Assembly: GCA_910585625.1 (NCBI GenBank)
Contig: CAJUFQ010000007.1
Span: 1 to 64,000, forward strand
Source: an uncultured Lachnospiraceae bacterium
GTDB taxonomy: Bacteria; Bacillota; Clostridia; Lachnospirales; Lachnospiraceae
Direction: 5' to 3'
DNA length: 64,000 nt
The notes under the pieces are model-generated. The model saw nothing but the letters and a program-made list of their open reading frames with translations, was not told the origin of the DNA and made no database searches. The number at the start of each line of letters is the position of its first letter. The first letter of the stretch is position 1. This document shows, piece after piece, positions 47,215 to 55,307 of this stretch. The translations under genes were made by a program, and so were the position numbers.

Positions 47215-49623
47215 ATGGCAGTACCATATAATCACAGAGCATTGGAAGAAAAATGGCAGAAAATTTGGGATGAGGAGAGAGCGTTTGCCGCAACCGACGA
47301 CTATTCCAAACCGAAGTATTACGCATTGGTAGAGTTCCCATACCCATCAGGGCAGGGACTCCATGTCGGGCATCCGAGGCCTTATACGGCGCTTGATATC
47401 GTGGCAAGGAAACGCAGGATGCAAGGCTATAATGTGCTTTATCCCATGGGCTGGGATGCGTTTGGCCTCCCGACGGAGAATTATGCTATCCAGAATAAGA
47501 TTCACCCCAAGGTAGTGACAGAGAACAATGTCAAGCGCTTCAAGGGGCAGCTCCATGCCCTTGGCTATTCTTTCGACTGGGACCGGGAAGTAAATACCAC
47601 CGATCCGGGATATTACCATTGGACGCAGTGGATTTTTCTCAAATTGTTCAAAGAAGGGCTTGCGTATAAGACAGAGATGCCGATTAACTGGTGTACCTCT
47701 TGTAAGGTGGGGCTTGCCAATGAGGAAGTCGTGAACGGCGTCTGCGAACGCTGCGGCGCGCCGGTGGTGCGCAAGGTCAAGAGCCAGTGGATGTTAAAGA
47801 TTACAGAATACGCAGATAAGCTTCTGGAGGGATTGAATGACGTCGATTATATTGAGCGCGTGAAAGTCTCCCAGCGCAACTGGATTGGCAAGAGCCAAGG
47901 GGCGGAAGTGGACTTTCCTATCGCGGGCAAGGACGAGAAGCTGACGGTCTATACGACAAGACCGGATACGCTGTTTGGGGCTACTTACATGGTGGTTTCC
48001 CCGGAGCATCCGATTTTGGATAAATACAAGGATGAGATTAAGAACTGGGATGAGATTACAGCCTACCGCGAGCAGGCGGCAAGGAAGTCTGACTTTGAGC
48101 GTTCCGAGCTTGCCAAGGAAAAGACCGGCGTGGCGATTGACGGACTTATGGCGGTTGATCCGGTGAATGATAAGGAAATCCCCATCTGGGTATCTGATTA
48201 TGTACTGATGAGTTATGGAACAGGCGCAATTATGGCTGTTCCGGCACATGATACCCGCGACTGGGAATTTGCCAAGAAATTTAATCTTCCGATTATCGAG
48301 GTAGTGGCAGGCGGAGAAAACGTGCAGGAGGAAGCCTACACAGACGTTGCCACCGGCAGGCTGGTGAATTCCGGTTTCCTGGACGGGCTTGAGGTTGCCG
48401 AGGCAAAGAAGAAGATTATAGAATTTTTAGAGGAAAAGAAGATTGGCAAAGGCAAGACGAACTTTAAGCTGAGAGATTGGGTATTTTCCCGCCAGCGTTA
48501 CTGGGGCGAGCCAATCCCAATCGTAAATTGCGAGAAGTGCGGCTATGTTGCGCTTCCGGACAGCGAACTGCCTCTGCAGCTTCCTGAGGTGGACAGCTAC
48601 ATGCCGACCGATAATGGGGAATCCCCATTAGCAGCCATGGCCGATTGGGTGAATACAACTTGTCCCTGCTGCGGCGGGCCAGCCAAGCGAGAGACGGACA
48701 CTATGCCCCAGTGGGCAGGGTCTTCTTGGTATTTCCTGCGTTATACAGACCCCAAGAATACGGATGCTCTGGCAAGCAAGGAAGCCCTGGACTACTGGCT
48801 TCCGGTAGATTGGTATAACGGCGGCATGGAACATACGACGCTGCACCTTCTGTACTCTCGGTTCTGGCATAAGTTCCTTTATGACCAGAAGGTCGTACCC
48901 ACTCCGGAGCCATATCAGAAGCGTACTTCCCATGGCATGATTCTCGGAGAGAATGGCGAGAAGATGTCAAAATCCCGCGGGAATGTCGTGAATCCGGACG
49001 ATATTGTCATGGATTACGGCGCAGATACGCTGCGCACCTACGAGATGTTCATCGGAGCTTTTGACCTCAGCGCGTCATGGTCAGAAAACGGTGTGAAAGG
49101 CTGCCGCAGATTCCTGGAACGTGTCTGGAAACTGCAGGATATCCTGGCAGACGGCGACCAGTACCGCCCGGAATTCGAGACAAAGATGCATCAGCTGATT
49201 AAAAAGGTAAGTTCTGATTATGAAAATCTGAAATATAATACGGCGATTGCCGCCATGATGTCGATACTGAATGATTTTTCCAAGGATGGCAGGATAAACC
49301 GTGCGGAGTTTGAGACGTTCCTCCTCTTGCTGAATCCGGTTGCCCCGCACATCACGGAAGAGATTTGGGATGCCTGCGGCTATAAGGGCAGGGTGTACCA
49401 GAACACATGGCCGGAGTATGACGAGGCCAAGACAGTGGAAAACACCGTGGAGATAGCAGTCCAGGTGAACGGCAAGACCAGGGCGACTGTAGCGATTTCG
49501 GTGGATGCAGATAAGGATACGGCGATTGCGGCAGGCAAGGAAGCGTTAGGGGCAAAATTGCCTGGAAACATCATCAAGGAAATATATGTCCCGGGCAGGA
49601 TCATCAATCTTGTCGCAAAATAG
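47215..49623 (+). CDS. leuS: Leucyl-tRNA synthetase
   Basis: Class I synthetase of 802 aa. HIGH-type motif HVGHPRPY (about residue 48), zinc-like cysteines CTSCKVG and CERCG (about 162-184), the CP1 editing domain with TTRPDTLFGATYM and an acidic region, and KMSKSRGN (about 581). C-terminal anticodon-binding domain present. ATG47215 follows AGGAGGATAAAAG. It has its own promoter and, unlike pheS, no T-box. Followed 60 nt later by the amidase gene. Confidence 0.98.
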   Translation: MAVPYNHRALEEKWQKIWDEERAFAATDDYSKPKYYALVEFPYPSGQGLHVGHPRPYTALDIVARKRRMQGYNVLYPMGWDAFGLPTENYAIQNKIHPKVVTENNVKRFKGQLHALGYSFDWDREVNTTDPGYYHWTQWIFLKLFKEGLAYKTEMPINWCTSCKVGLANEEVVNGVCERCGAPVVRKVKSQWMLKITEYADKLLEGLNDVDYIERVKVSQRNWIGKSQGAEVDFPIAGKDEKLTVYTTRPDTLFGATYMVVSPEHPILDKYKDEIKNWDEITAYREQAARKSDFERSELAKEKTGVAIDGLMAVDPVNDKEIPIWVSDYVLMSYGTGAIMAVPAHDTRDWEFAKKFNLPIIEVVAGGENVQEEAYTDVATGRLVNSGFLDGLEVAEAKKKIIEFLEEKKIGKGKTNFKLRDWVFSRQRYWGEPIPIVNCEKCGYVALPDSELPLQLPEVDSYMPTDNGESPLAAMADWVNTTCPCCGGPAKRETDTMPQWAGSSWYFLRYTDPKNTDALASKEALDYWLPVDWYNGGMEHTTLHLLYSRFWHKFLYDQKVVPTPEPYQKRTSHGMILGENGEKMSKSRGNVVNPDDIVMDYGADTLRTYEMFIGAFDLSASWSENGVKGCRRFLERVWKLQDILADGDQYRPEFETKMHQLIKKVSSDYENLKYNTAIAAMMSILNDFSKDGRINRAEFETFLLLLNPVAPHITEEIWDACGYKGRVYQNTWPEYDEAKTVENTVEIAVQVNGKTRATVAISVDADKDTAIAAGKEALGAKLPGNIIKEIYVPGRIINLVAK

Positions 49624-49683
49624 AAGAATGTATGCGGCGATGTAATCTGCCCAAGGGAGCAGCCGGCACGAGGAGGATTTGAA

Positions 49684-51474
49684 ATGAAGACCAGAACATG
49701 GCGCATAGCCGCGGTCCTGCTATTTTGCATAGCCTTGTCTCTTTCCTGGAGCCGCGGGACGGCATGGGCAAAATCTATGCAGGCTGGGACTGTCTGCAGG
49801 AGCGGCGTGCCGGAAGCCGGCGCTGCGGAACATGGATTGTCTGAGGAAGCAGCCTTGGAGAGCCGCGGGCAGGGAGCAGCCGGCAAAGACGAAGGGCCGG
49901 GAGGCGCAGATGGCAAAGACGAGGAGCCGGGAGGAACAGAGCCGGGGGAACAGCATTCTTTGGTAAAGACAGAACGTAGGGAGCCGACCTGTGCGGAAGA
50001 AGGCAATATAGAGTACTGGGCTTGTACAGTTTGTGAGAAGATTTTCCTGGATGAAACTGGGACGCAGGAGATTGCAGATAAGGAAGGAACCATCCTGCCC
50101 AAGCTGCCCGACCATACATGGGGTCTTGGCATAGTGACAAAGAAGGCGTCCTGTGAGAAGACAGGCATCTTAACCTATACCTGTGATGTGTGCGGCATAT
50201 CCAAAACAGAGAAACTCCCGGCAGCCGGGCACCGTTTTCAGGACAAGCTTACCCGGGCAACCATCAAAAAGAAGGGGAAGATTGTCAGCCGCTGCAAGGT
50301 CTGCGGAAAAGTCAGGAAACAGACAATCATTCCGCGGATTAAGAAGATTACGCTGTCCAAAACCTCTTATACTTACAATGGGAAGACGCGCGCCCCGCGC
50401 GTGAAAGTTGTAGATGCCAAAGGTAAAAAAGTCGGCGCAAAGTATTACAGTGTGAAAAATGCCAAGGCAAAGAATGTCGGAACCCACACGGTGAAAATCT
50501 CTTTCCGCGGCAGATATAAAGGAAGCGTGACAAGGAAATATAAGATTAAGCCTAAGAAAGTGGCAGACATCCGCTTGGCTGCTGAGAAAAAGGGATTTAC
50601 CGTCCAGTTCCAAAAGCAGTCCAAACAGTGCAGCGGATATCAGCTGCAATATGCAAAAAGTCCTAAATTTTCAGGGGCTGTGCAGGTAACGTTAAGGCGT
50701 GGCGTTACCAAGAAGACGGTTGGCGGGCTGGAAAATTCCACTTCCTATTACGTGAGGATGCGGGCTTTTAAGACGGTAAAGGAGCAGGGGAAGACAAAAA
50801 CATATTATTCCGTATGGTCTGGGATTAAGGAAGTCAAGACCAAGGACGTCAAACTTATCTGTATTGATGCAGGGCATCAGCAGAGGGGGGACAGTTCTTT
50901 GGAACCAATCGGGCCGGGAGCTGCGACCTACAAAGCGAAAGTGGCAAGCGGCACAAGCGGCGTGGCAACCGGAAAGCCAGAGTACCAGCTGACCTTGGAG
51001 GTTGCGCTGAAACTGCAGAAGGAGCTTACGCGGCGTGGGTATGACGTCTTGATGACGCGCACAACGCATGACGTCAATATTAGCAACAGCGCGCGGGCGG
51101 CGGTTGCCAACAATGCCCGCTGCGATGCGTTTATCCGTATCCATGCGAACGGTTCTTCCAATGCGAATGTAAGCGGCGCAATCACAATCTGCCAGACGCC
51201 TGCAAATGTCTACTGCGGGGCATATTACAGCCAGAGCAGGAGGCTTTCCGAGCAGATTCTGTCGCATTTCACAGCGTCTTGCGGATGCAGGAACGGCGGG
51301 ATTTGGGAGACGGATACGATGAGCGGTATTAATTGGTGCAGCGTGCCGGTCACAATTCTTGAAATGGGATATATGTCAAACCCATCCGAGGACAGGATGA
51401 TGTCAGACCCTGCATACCAGGGCAGGATGGTGCAGGGGATTGCTAATGGGATTGACGCGTATTTCGCTCCATGA
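49684..51474 (+). CDS. Secreted modular N-acetylmuramoyl-L-alanine amidase
   Basis: 596 aa. A signal peptide (residues 1-29, ending AWA) is followed by an acidic Gly-rich linker of GKDE(G/E)PGG units, then a Cys-containing region with repeated C..CxxC motifs (EPTCAEEGN/ACTVCEK, KASCEKTG/TCDVCGIS, SRCKVCGK), an Ig-like domain (about 215-295), an FN3-like domain (about 297-390), and Amidase_3 (about 395-596). The amidase keeps its Zn ligands in CIDAGHQ, the early Glu, FIRIHANGSS and the catalytic Glu in LEMGYMSN. It cleaves peptide from muramic acid outside the cell. Terminator follows. Confidence 0.92.
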   Translation: MKTRTWRIAAVLLFCIALSLSWSRGTAWAKSMQAGTVCRSGVPEAGAAEHGLSEEAALESRGQGAAGKDEGPGGADGKDEEPGGTEPGEQHSLVKTERREPTCAEEGNIEYWACTVCEKIFLDETGTQEIADKEGTILPKLPDHTWGLGIVTKKASCEKTGILTYTCDVCGISKTEKLPAAGHRFQDKLTRATIKKKGKIVSRCKVCGKVRKQTIIPRIKKITLSKTSYTYNGKTRAPRVKVVDAKGKKVGAKYYSVKNAKAKNVGTHTVKISFRGRYKGSVTRKYKIKPKKVADIRLAAEKKGFTVQFQKQSKQCSGYQLQYAKSPKFSGAVQVTLRRGVTKKTVGGLENSTSYYVRMRAFKTVKEQGKTKTYYSVWSGIKEVKTKDVKLICIDAGHQQRGDSSLEPIGPGAATYKAKVASGTSGVATGKPEYQLTLEVALKLQKELTRRGYDVLMTRTTHDVNISNSARAAVANNARCDAFIRIHANGSSNANVSGAITICQTPANVYCGAYYSQSRRLSEQILSHFTASCGCRNGGIWETDTMSGINWCSVPVTILEMGYMSNPSEDRMMSDPAYQGRMVQGIANGIDAYFAP

Positions 51475-51521
51475 GAGGGAGACATAGGCACATAATGGCT
51501 GAAAATGGATCAGGGGCAAAG

Positions 51522-51569
51522 GAAGCTGCCGCTTTGACGATGTAAGGTCGTGGAGCGGCAGCTTCTTTT
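51522..51569 (+). terminator. Terminator after amidase
   Basis: GAAGCTGCCGCT (51522-51533) pairs perfectly with AGCGGCAGCTTC (51554-51565), then TTTTG. Confidence 0.85.
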
Positions 51570-51630
51570 GCTGTCATATAGGAAAGGCCATGCGGCAGCG
51601 ACGTGCGAAAATACTGATCGGAGCAGGAGG

Positions 51631-51915
51631 TCACTTCCTCATGCCTTTCATCATCTGCATCATAAGTTCCACCTTCTGCCGTTCCTGGGGCGGAAGGTTC
51701 TGTTTTAAGACTTCGATAATCAGGTCCCGTTCCCCGGAAGAGAAATTTATGCCCTCCTTGCTGGCGCGTTCGGAGGCGTTCTTTAAGGAAGAAGCCATAT
51801 CCCCCGGCGCGGAGGCGGAGGGAGAGGTGCTTTGGGCCAGATTCATCAGAAGCTGCAGTTTTTCCGGAGAAATATTCTGCAGTTGCGGGTTATTCAATAA
51901 ATCCTGTGGGTTCAT
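51631..51915 (-). CDS. Unknown 94-aa protein
   Basis: Small soluble helical protein beginning MNPQDLLNNPQLQNI; Met- and Gln-rich at the C-terminus (ERQKVELMMQMMKG). No family recognised. A good AAAGGAA site precedes ATG51915. It lies downstream of the 104-aa gene on the same strand (69-nt gap), and both are Leu/Met-rich helical proteins, so they may be coexpressed and related in function. Confidence 0.8.
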   Translation of the reverse strand: MNPQDLLNNPQLQNISPEKLQLLMNLAQSTSPSASAPGDMASSLKNASERASKEGINFSSGERDLIIEVLKQNLPPQERQKVELMMQMMKGMRK

Positions 51916-51984
51916 ATGATTCCTTTCTTGTTCTGTTTTGGATTGTCTTCTGCGGCAGGAGGCTGCCGCCAGATGAAGCCTTGC

Positions 51985-52299
51985 TTAAGCAAACAAGGCC
52001 TCATAAGTAGAGAACATTTGGAAAAAGGTCATGATATTGTCTACCATTTCCTTTTCGCCATCTGTACAGTACTCCCGTATGGCATTCAGCATCTGAAATG
52101 GGCCGATTTCTTCGCGTTCCTCTTCGGAACACATGCGTAGGTCGTTTCCCGGCGTGTTGAAGAGGGCGACGGTGCGCTGCAGTTCCATAAATTTTACCAT
52201 CATAGCCATCATGCTCTGCCGGGAGTTATCCAGGTAAGGGAGGGCAGCTTTGATCATTTCCAGATGACGGTCCTGGATCAGTGAGTCAATGGATTCCAT
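51985..52299 (-). CDS. Unknown 104-aa protein
   Basis: Small helical protein starting MESIDSLIQDRHLEMI, with Met-rich helices (SMMAMMVKFMELQ, DNIMTFFQMF) and no membrane or signal segment. No family recognised. Ribosome site AAAAGGGG precedes ATG52299. A short inverted repeat (GCCTTG/CAAGGC, 51978-51999) surrounds its stop codon. It is first of a two-gene minus-strand set and divergent from the 50-aa gene. Confidence 0.8.
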   Translation of the reverse strand: MESIDSLIQDRHLEMIKAALPYLDNSRQSMMAMMVKFMELQRTVALFNTPGNDLRMCSEEEREEIGPFQMLNAIREYCTDGEKEMVDNIMTFFQMFSTYEALFA

Positions 52300-52393
52300 T
52301 GCATTCCCCTTTTTGTTTTAATTTATGTGTGGGAGCCAAAGATTATGACAAAGCATATCATATAAGGAACACTATAAAATTTAGGAGGTAATC

Positions 52394-52546
52394 ATGGGAA
52401 AATTAGTGATAGATGGCAACAGCGTATATGAAATCGATGAAGAGTGCATACGGAGGAGAGAAAGCCGGCAGAGAAAGCAAGAGGTAAAGGGACAGGACAG
52501 CGGTCAGACGTCACATAGGAAGCCGCAGGGCAGGGCGTTTCCCTGA
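52394..52546 (+). CDS. Unknown 50-aa basic peptide
   Basis: A short gene with a strong TAGGAGGTAATC ribosome site 4-10 nt ahead of ATG52394. The protein begins MGKLVIDGNSVYEIDEECI and becomes very basic and hydrophilic (RRRESRQRKQEVKGQ). The ordered start and strong site support it as real; no function can be given. It ends just before a strong terminator shared with the convergent Cys-rich gene. Confidence 0.72.
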   Translation: MGKLVIDGNSVYEIDEECIRRRESRQRKQEVKGQDSGQTSHRKPQGRAFP

Positions 52547-52557
52547 GAGATGATAAA

Positions 52558-52592
52558 AACCGGGGCTGGCATTTGCCAGCCCCGGTTTTTGA
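52558..52592. terminator. Strong bidirectional terminator
   Basis: AACCGGGGCTGGC (52558-52570) pairs with GCCAGCCCCGGTT (52575-52587), followed by TTT; on the minus strand A/T-rich sequence also follows. Serves the 50-aa and the Cys/Gly-rich genes. Confidence 0.88.
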
Positions 52593-52599
52593 ATGGATA

Positions 52600-52845
52600 T
52601 TAGCAGAAGGAATTGCCACAGCCGTTGCCGCAGCCATTGCCGCCCCATCCGCCACAGCAGAAGAGCAGTAAGATGATCCACAGGCAGCTGTTGTTGCCGC
52701 AGCCATCGCCGCCGCCGAAGAATCCACCGTTGCATCCGCCGCCGCAGCAGCAAAGCAGGATGATAATCCAGATAATGGAACCGCATCCTCCGTTGTTATT
52801 GGTTTCGCATCCACATCCACAGTTTGTAGCAGCTAAATCACTCAT
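52600..52845 (-). CDS. Cys/Gly-rich small membrane-like protein
   Basis: 81 aa with 15 Cys and many Gly and Asn. The protein has two near-copies of one unit: SIIWIIILLCCCGGGCNGG and SCLWIILLLFCCGGWGGNG, each a short hydrophobic stretch followed by Cys and Gly. An N-terminal MSDLAATNCGCGC precedes them. GGAGG lies ahead of ATG52845; the longer frame to 52881 is rejected. Proteins of this kind in Lachnospiraceae are sometimes labelled chorion-class high-cysteine proteins; function is unknown. Confidence 0.85.
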   Translation of the reverse strand: MSDLAATNCGCGCETNNNGGCGSIIWIIILLCCCGGGCNGGFFGGGDGCGNNSCLWIILLLFCCGGWGGNGCGNGCGNSFC

Positions 52846-53030
52846 ATCTAATCCTCCATAATTTTGATTACAATGTATCATATGTAGCCAGCTTGTATGT
52901 GTTTCTCAGAGAGTTGAAAAATTTTTTGTAATATTGCCTGTAGTCTGTTATAATGGAAAATAGTTAAAAAGGCTTGGTGTTTTATCTTTACGCTATTGGA
53001 TGCCCAAAGTGGCAGGAAAGGAGGCGGGCG

Positions 53031-54068
53031 ATGGATACAATCGTATTTGTGGATCATGACAGCAAATGGCTGGCCAATTATAAACGGATGTTGACGCCGT
53101 TTGAGGAGGAGCTGGACTGCGTATATTTCCATCATTCTGAGGAGGCTATGGAATATATGTCGTCCCATCCCACAGCGGTGCTGGTAAGTGAGCTGGATAT
53201 GCCGGTGATGTCCGGCAGGGAGCTGTTTGAAATGATGGATCTGCTGTCGCCCGCGACGGTGAAAATCGGCATGACGCAGGTGCGGAACGTAGCGGATACG
53301 CTGAACATACTCAACCAAATTAAGATCTACAAGCTGATATTAAAGCCCTTTTTCCTGGCGGAAGACCTTATCGTCCCAATCCGTGCGGCGTTGGAGCATT
53401 ATAAGGAGGAGTCGCAGGGGAAGAGTACCTTGGATAAAGCGGAGAAGAAACTGCAGGAACTGAATCAGGAGGCTGAGAAGCTGCAGGAGAAGCTGGCGGA
53501 GAAAAAACAGAAGCACGACAGGGTGCTGCATGCCATGCTTGTCATGGCGGAGGCAGACCTAAGTTTTCCTGTGTCGGATTTTGACCCGCAGAAGAAAGAA
53601 AAGGCCAAGCAATTCTGTGCAGAGCTTCTGCAGGAATTCTTCCAGTATTATACATATGAGAAGAAGAACCTCATCTTTTACTTGAGCTACCTCAAAAACA
53701 GGTTCCACCGTGCGGGTAAATCCTGTATTTTTGGCATACAGAACAAGGTACGTATGGAAATCCCGGTGACGGTGATGAACCGGATTGCCTATGTGACGTT
53801 CCTCACAGGGTTCCTCTGTGAATCTTGTCTGGAACGTTACCATGTAGAGAACGTACTTGAGGCAGAGGGGGAGGAATATGTGCTTCAGATATGGTATGAC
53901 TGGCAAACTGAGGCGGAAGGCAAAGAGAAAGACCCCGAGGTGCGAAAGCTGTATGAGAACATAATCCGCGGGCTACAAGAGGCGCTTTCCGACCGCATGG
54001 CAGAAAAAACGGGAGAACGGAGACGGGTGTTGAAACTATTTTTCCAAAGAGAGGAGGGACGGCAGTGA
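53031..54068 (+). CDS. Receiver-like protein with Glu at the phospho-site, first gene of V-ATPase operon
   Basis: 345 aa. Residues 1-125 resemble a response-regulator receiver: IVFVDHDSKW at the start and ILKPFF near 105 for the conserved Lys. In AVLVSELDMPVMSG the position three before MP, normally the phospho-accepting Asp, is Glu. One member of the N-terminal acidic pair is His. A long coiled coil (about 130-165) and an unknown C-terminal domain follow (FQYYTYEKKNL, WYDWQ). ATG53031 follows AAGGAGG; the frame is open earlier but unsupported. The stop overlaps the next gene by 4 nt, making it the first gene of the V-ATPase operon. It may be phosphorylation-independent. Confidence 0.78.
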   Translation: MDTIVFVDHDSKWLANYKRMLTPFEEELDCVYFHHSEEAMEYMSSHPTAVLVSELDMPVMSGRELFEMMDLLSPATVKIGMTQVRNVADTLNILNQIKIYKLILKPFFLAEDLIVPIRAALEHYKEESQGKSTLDKAEKKLQELNQEAEKLQEKLAEKKQKHDRVLHAMLVMAEADLSFPVSDFDPQKKEKAKQFCAELLQEFFQYYTYEKKNLIFYLSYLKNRFHRAGKSCIFGIQNKVRMEIPVTVMNRIAYVTFLTGFLCESCLERYHVENVLEAEGEEYVLQIWYDWQTEAEGKEKDPEVRKLYENIIRGLQEALSDRMAEKTGERRRVLKLFFQREEGRQ

Positions 54069-54376
54069 ACCAGGTCATCAAGGAATTGTATGACATAGAA
54101 GCCCAGGCAGGGGAACTTCTGGAACATGCAGCCTCGTCCAAACAGAAACTGCAGGAGAGCAAAAAGAATCAGATGGAAGAAATCAGCGTAGGCATCGCGG
54201 CAGAGCTGGAAGGGAGGATGGCCACGCTGCAGGCTCAGCTGGAAGAACAGGCAGAAGAGGACATGCAAGATCTTGTGGCGTGCAGCCAGCAGCAGATAGA
54301 GCGGCTCAATAAAGAATACACAGAGAATCTGCGTTCCTATGCGCGGGAGATTGTGAGGAAGATGACAGAGGTGTAG
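54065..54376 (+). CDS. V-type ATPase subunit G/H-like peripheral-stalk protein
   Basis: 103 aa, almost entirely coiled coil (SSKQKLQESKKNQMEEI, LQAQLEEQAEEDMQ). Small helical proteins of this type pair with subunit E in the peripheral stalk of V/A-type ATPases. It starts with GTG54065, overlapping the TGA of the receiver-like gene, and is followed by subunit C within 3 nt. The identity rests on size, helical character and position. Confidence 0.72.
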   Translation: MNQVIKELYDIEAQAGELLEHAASSKQKLQESKKNQMEEISVGIAAELEGRMATLQAQLEEQAEEDMQDLVACSQQQIERLNKEYTENLRSYAREIVRKMTEV

Positions 54377-54379
54377 CGT

Positions 54380-55216
54380 ATGGCAGGTAAATTGCTGGAA
54401 TACAGCGGCCTGGTGACGAAAGTGAGGGCGATGAGCGGCAGGCTGCTCAGGCGGGAAGACTTTGAGCGTATTACGGAGTTCCAGACTGTGCAGGAGACGA
54501 TTTCCTTCCTGCGGGAACAGGAAAGTTATGGGAAGATATATGGCGGGCGTGAGGAGATAAAGCACCGCGGCCAAGTGGAGGAGCTGATTCATAACTCTGT
54601 CATGGAAGATTACCGGAAGCTGTGGCGGTTTGCCAACAGCAGGCAGCGAAGGGCCATGGAGCTGTATTTGGAGCAGCTTACTTGCAAGGATCGAGCTGTG
54701 AAGGTTGACGCGTCTTACTTTGCCAGGGTCTGGAAAGAGATTGGAGAGTTCCCTGACAGGCGGACACGGCGGATGCTGCAAGAGATTTTCGGCACGCAGA
54801 TCGACTGGCTCAACATCATGTGGATTTACCGTGCCAGGCATTTTTTCCACCAGGATCCGAAGTCAGCGGAAGGGATGCTGATACCTGTCCGCTATAAGCT
54901 GCGCAGAGAAGAAACCAACGGGCTTCTGGAGGCGGATGGGCATGAGGAGTTCTTGCGGATTTTGGGGGATACCGCATACTGCCGGGGAAGGGACGCCCTG
55001 GTGAGGATTGAGGATGAGGTTTCTTACCATTATGTGATGGGGAGGATGTACCGCCGCCTTTGTCGGAAATATCCGTTTTCCATTGCTCCGGTATACTGCT
55101 ATTTCTACGAGAAGGAGCAGGAAATAGAACATCTGACAACGGCGTTGGAAGGTATACGTTACCAGCTTGCGCCCAAAGATATCCGTGAGATGATTCTGCT
55201 GCATGCATTGGTATGA
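54380..55216 (+). CDS. atpC: V-type ATPase subunit C (V0d/AC39 family)
   Basis: 278 aa, shorter than many (about 330). It is helical, with a start MAGKLLEYSGLVTKVRAMSG and RREDFERI typical of the AC39 fold, the socket that connects the rotor c-ring to the central stalk. The C-terminal QLAPKDIREMILLHALV fits the family's end. Located between the stalk gene and subunit I. A 91-nt gap to the next start contains no better reading. Confidence 0.85.
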   Translation: MAGKLLEYSGLVTKVRAMSGRLLRREDFERITEFQTVQETISFLREQESYGKIYGGREEIKHRGQVEELIHNSVMEDYRKLWRFANSRQRRAMELYLEQLTCKDRAVKVDASYFARVWKEIGEFPDRRTRRMLQEIFGTQIDWLNIMWIYRARHFFHQDPKSAEGMLIPVRYKLRREETNGLLEADGHEEFLRILGDTAYCRGRDALVRIEDEVSYHYVMGRMYRRLCRKYPFSIAPVYCYFYEKEQEIEHLTTALEGIRYQLAPKDIREMILLHALV

Positions 55217-55307
55217 CAGGAGGCATGTCCGGGGAGAGGGGGTATCCCATCGTGTCTTCGGGAATAAGGATGCAACTGAGATTACGCACAGAAACGGAGG
55301 AGTTGCT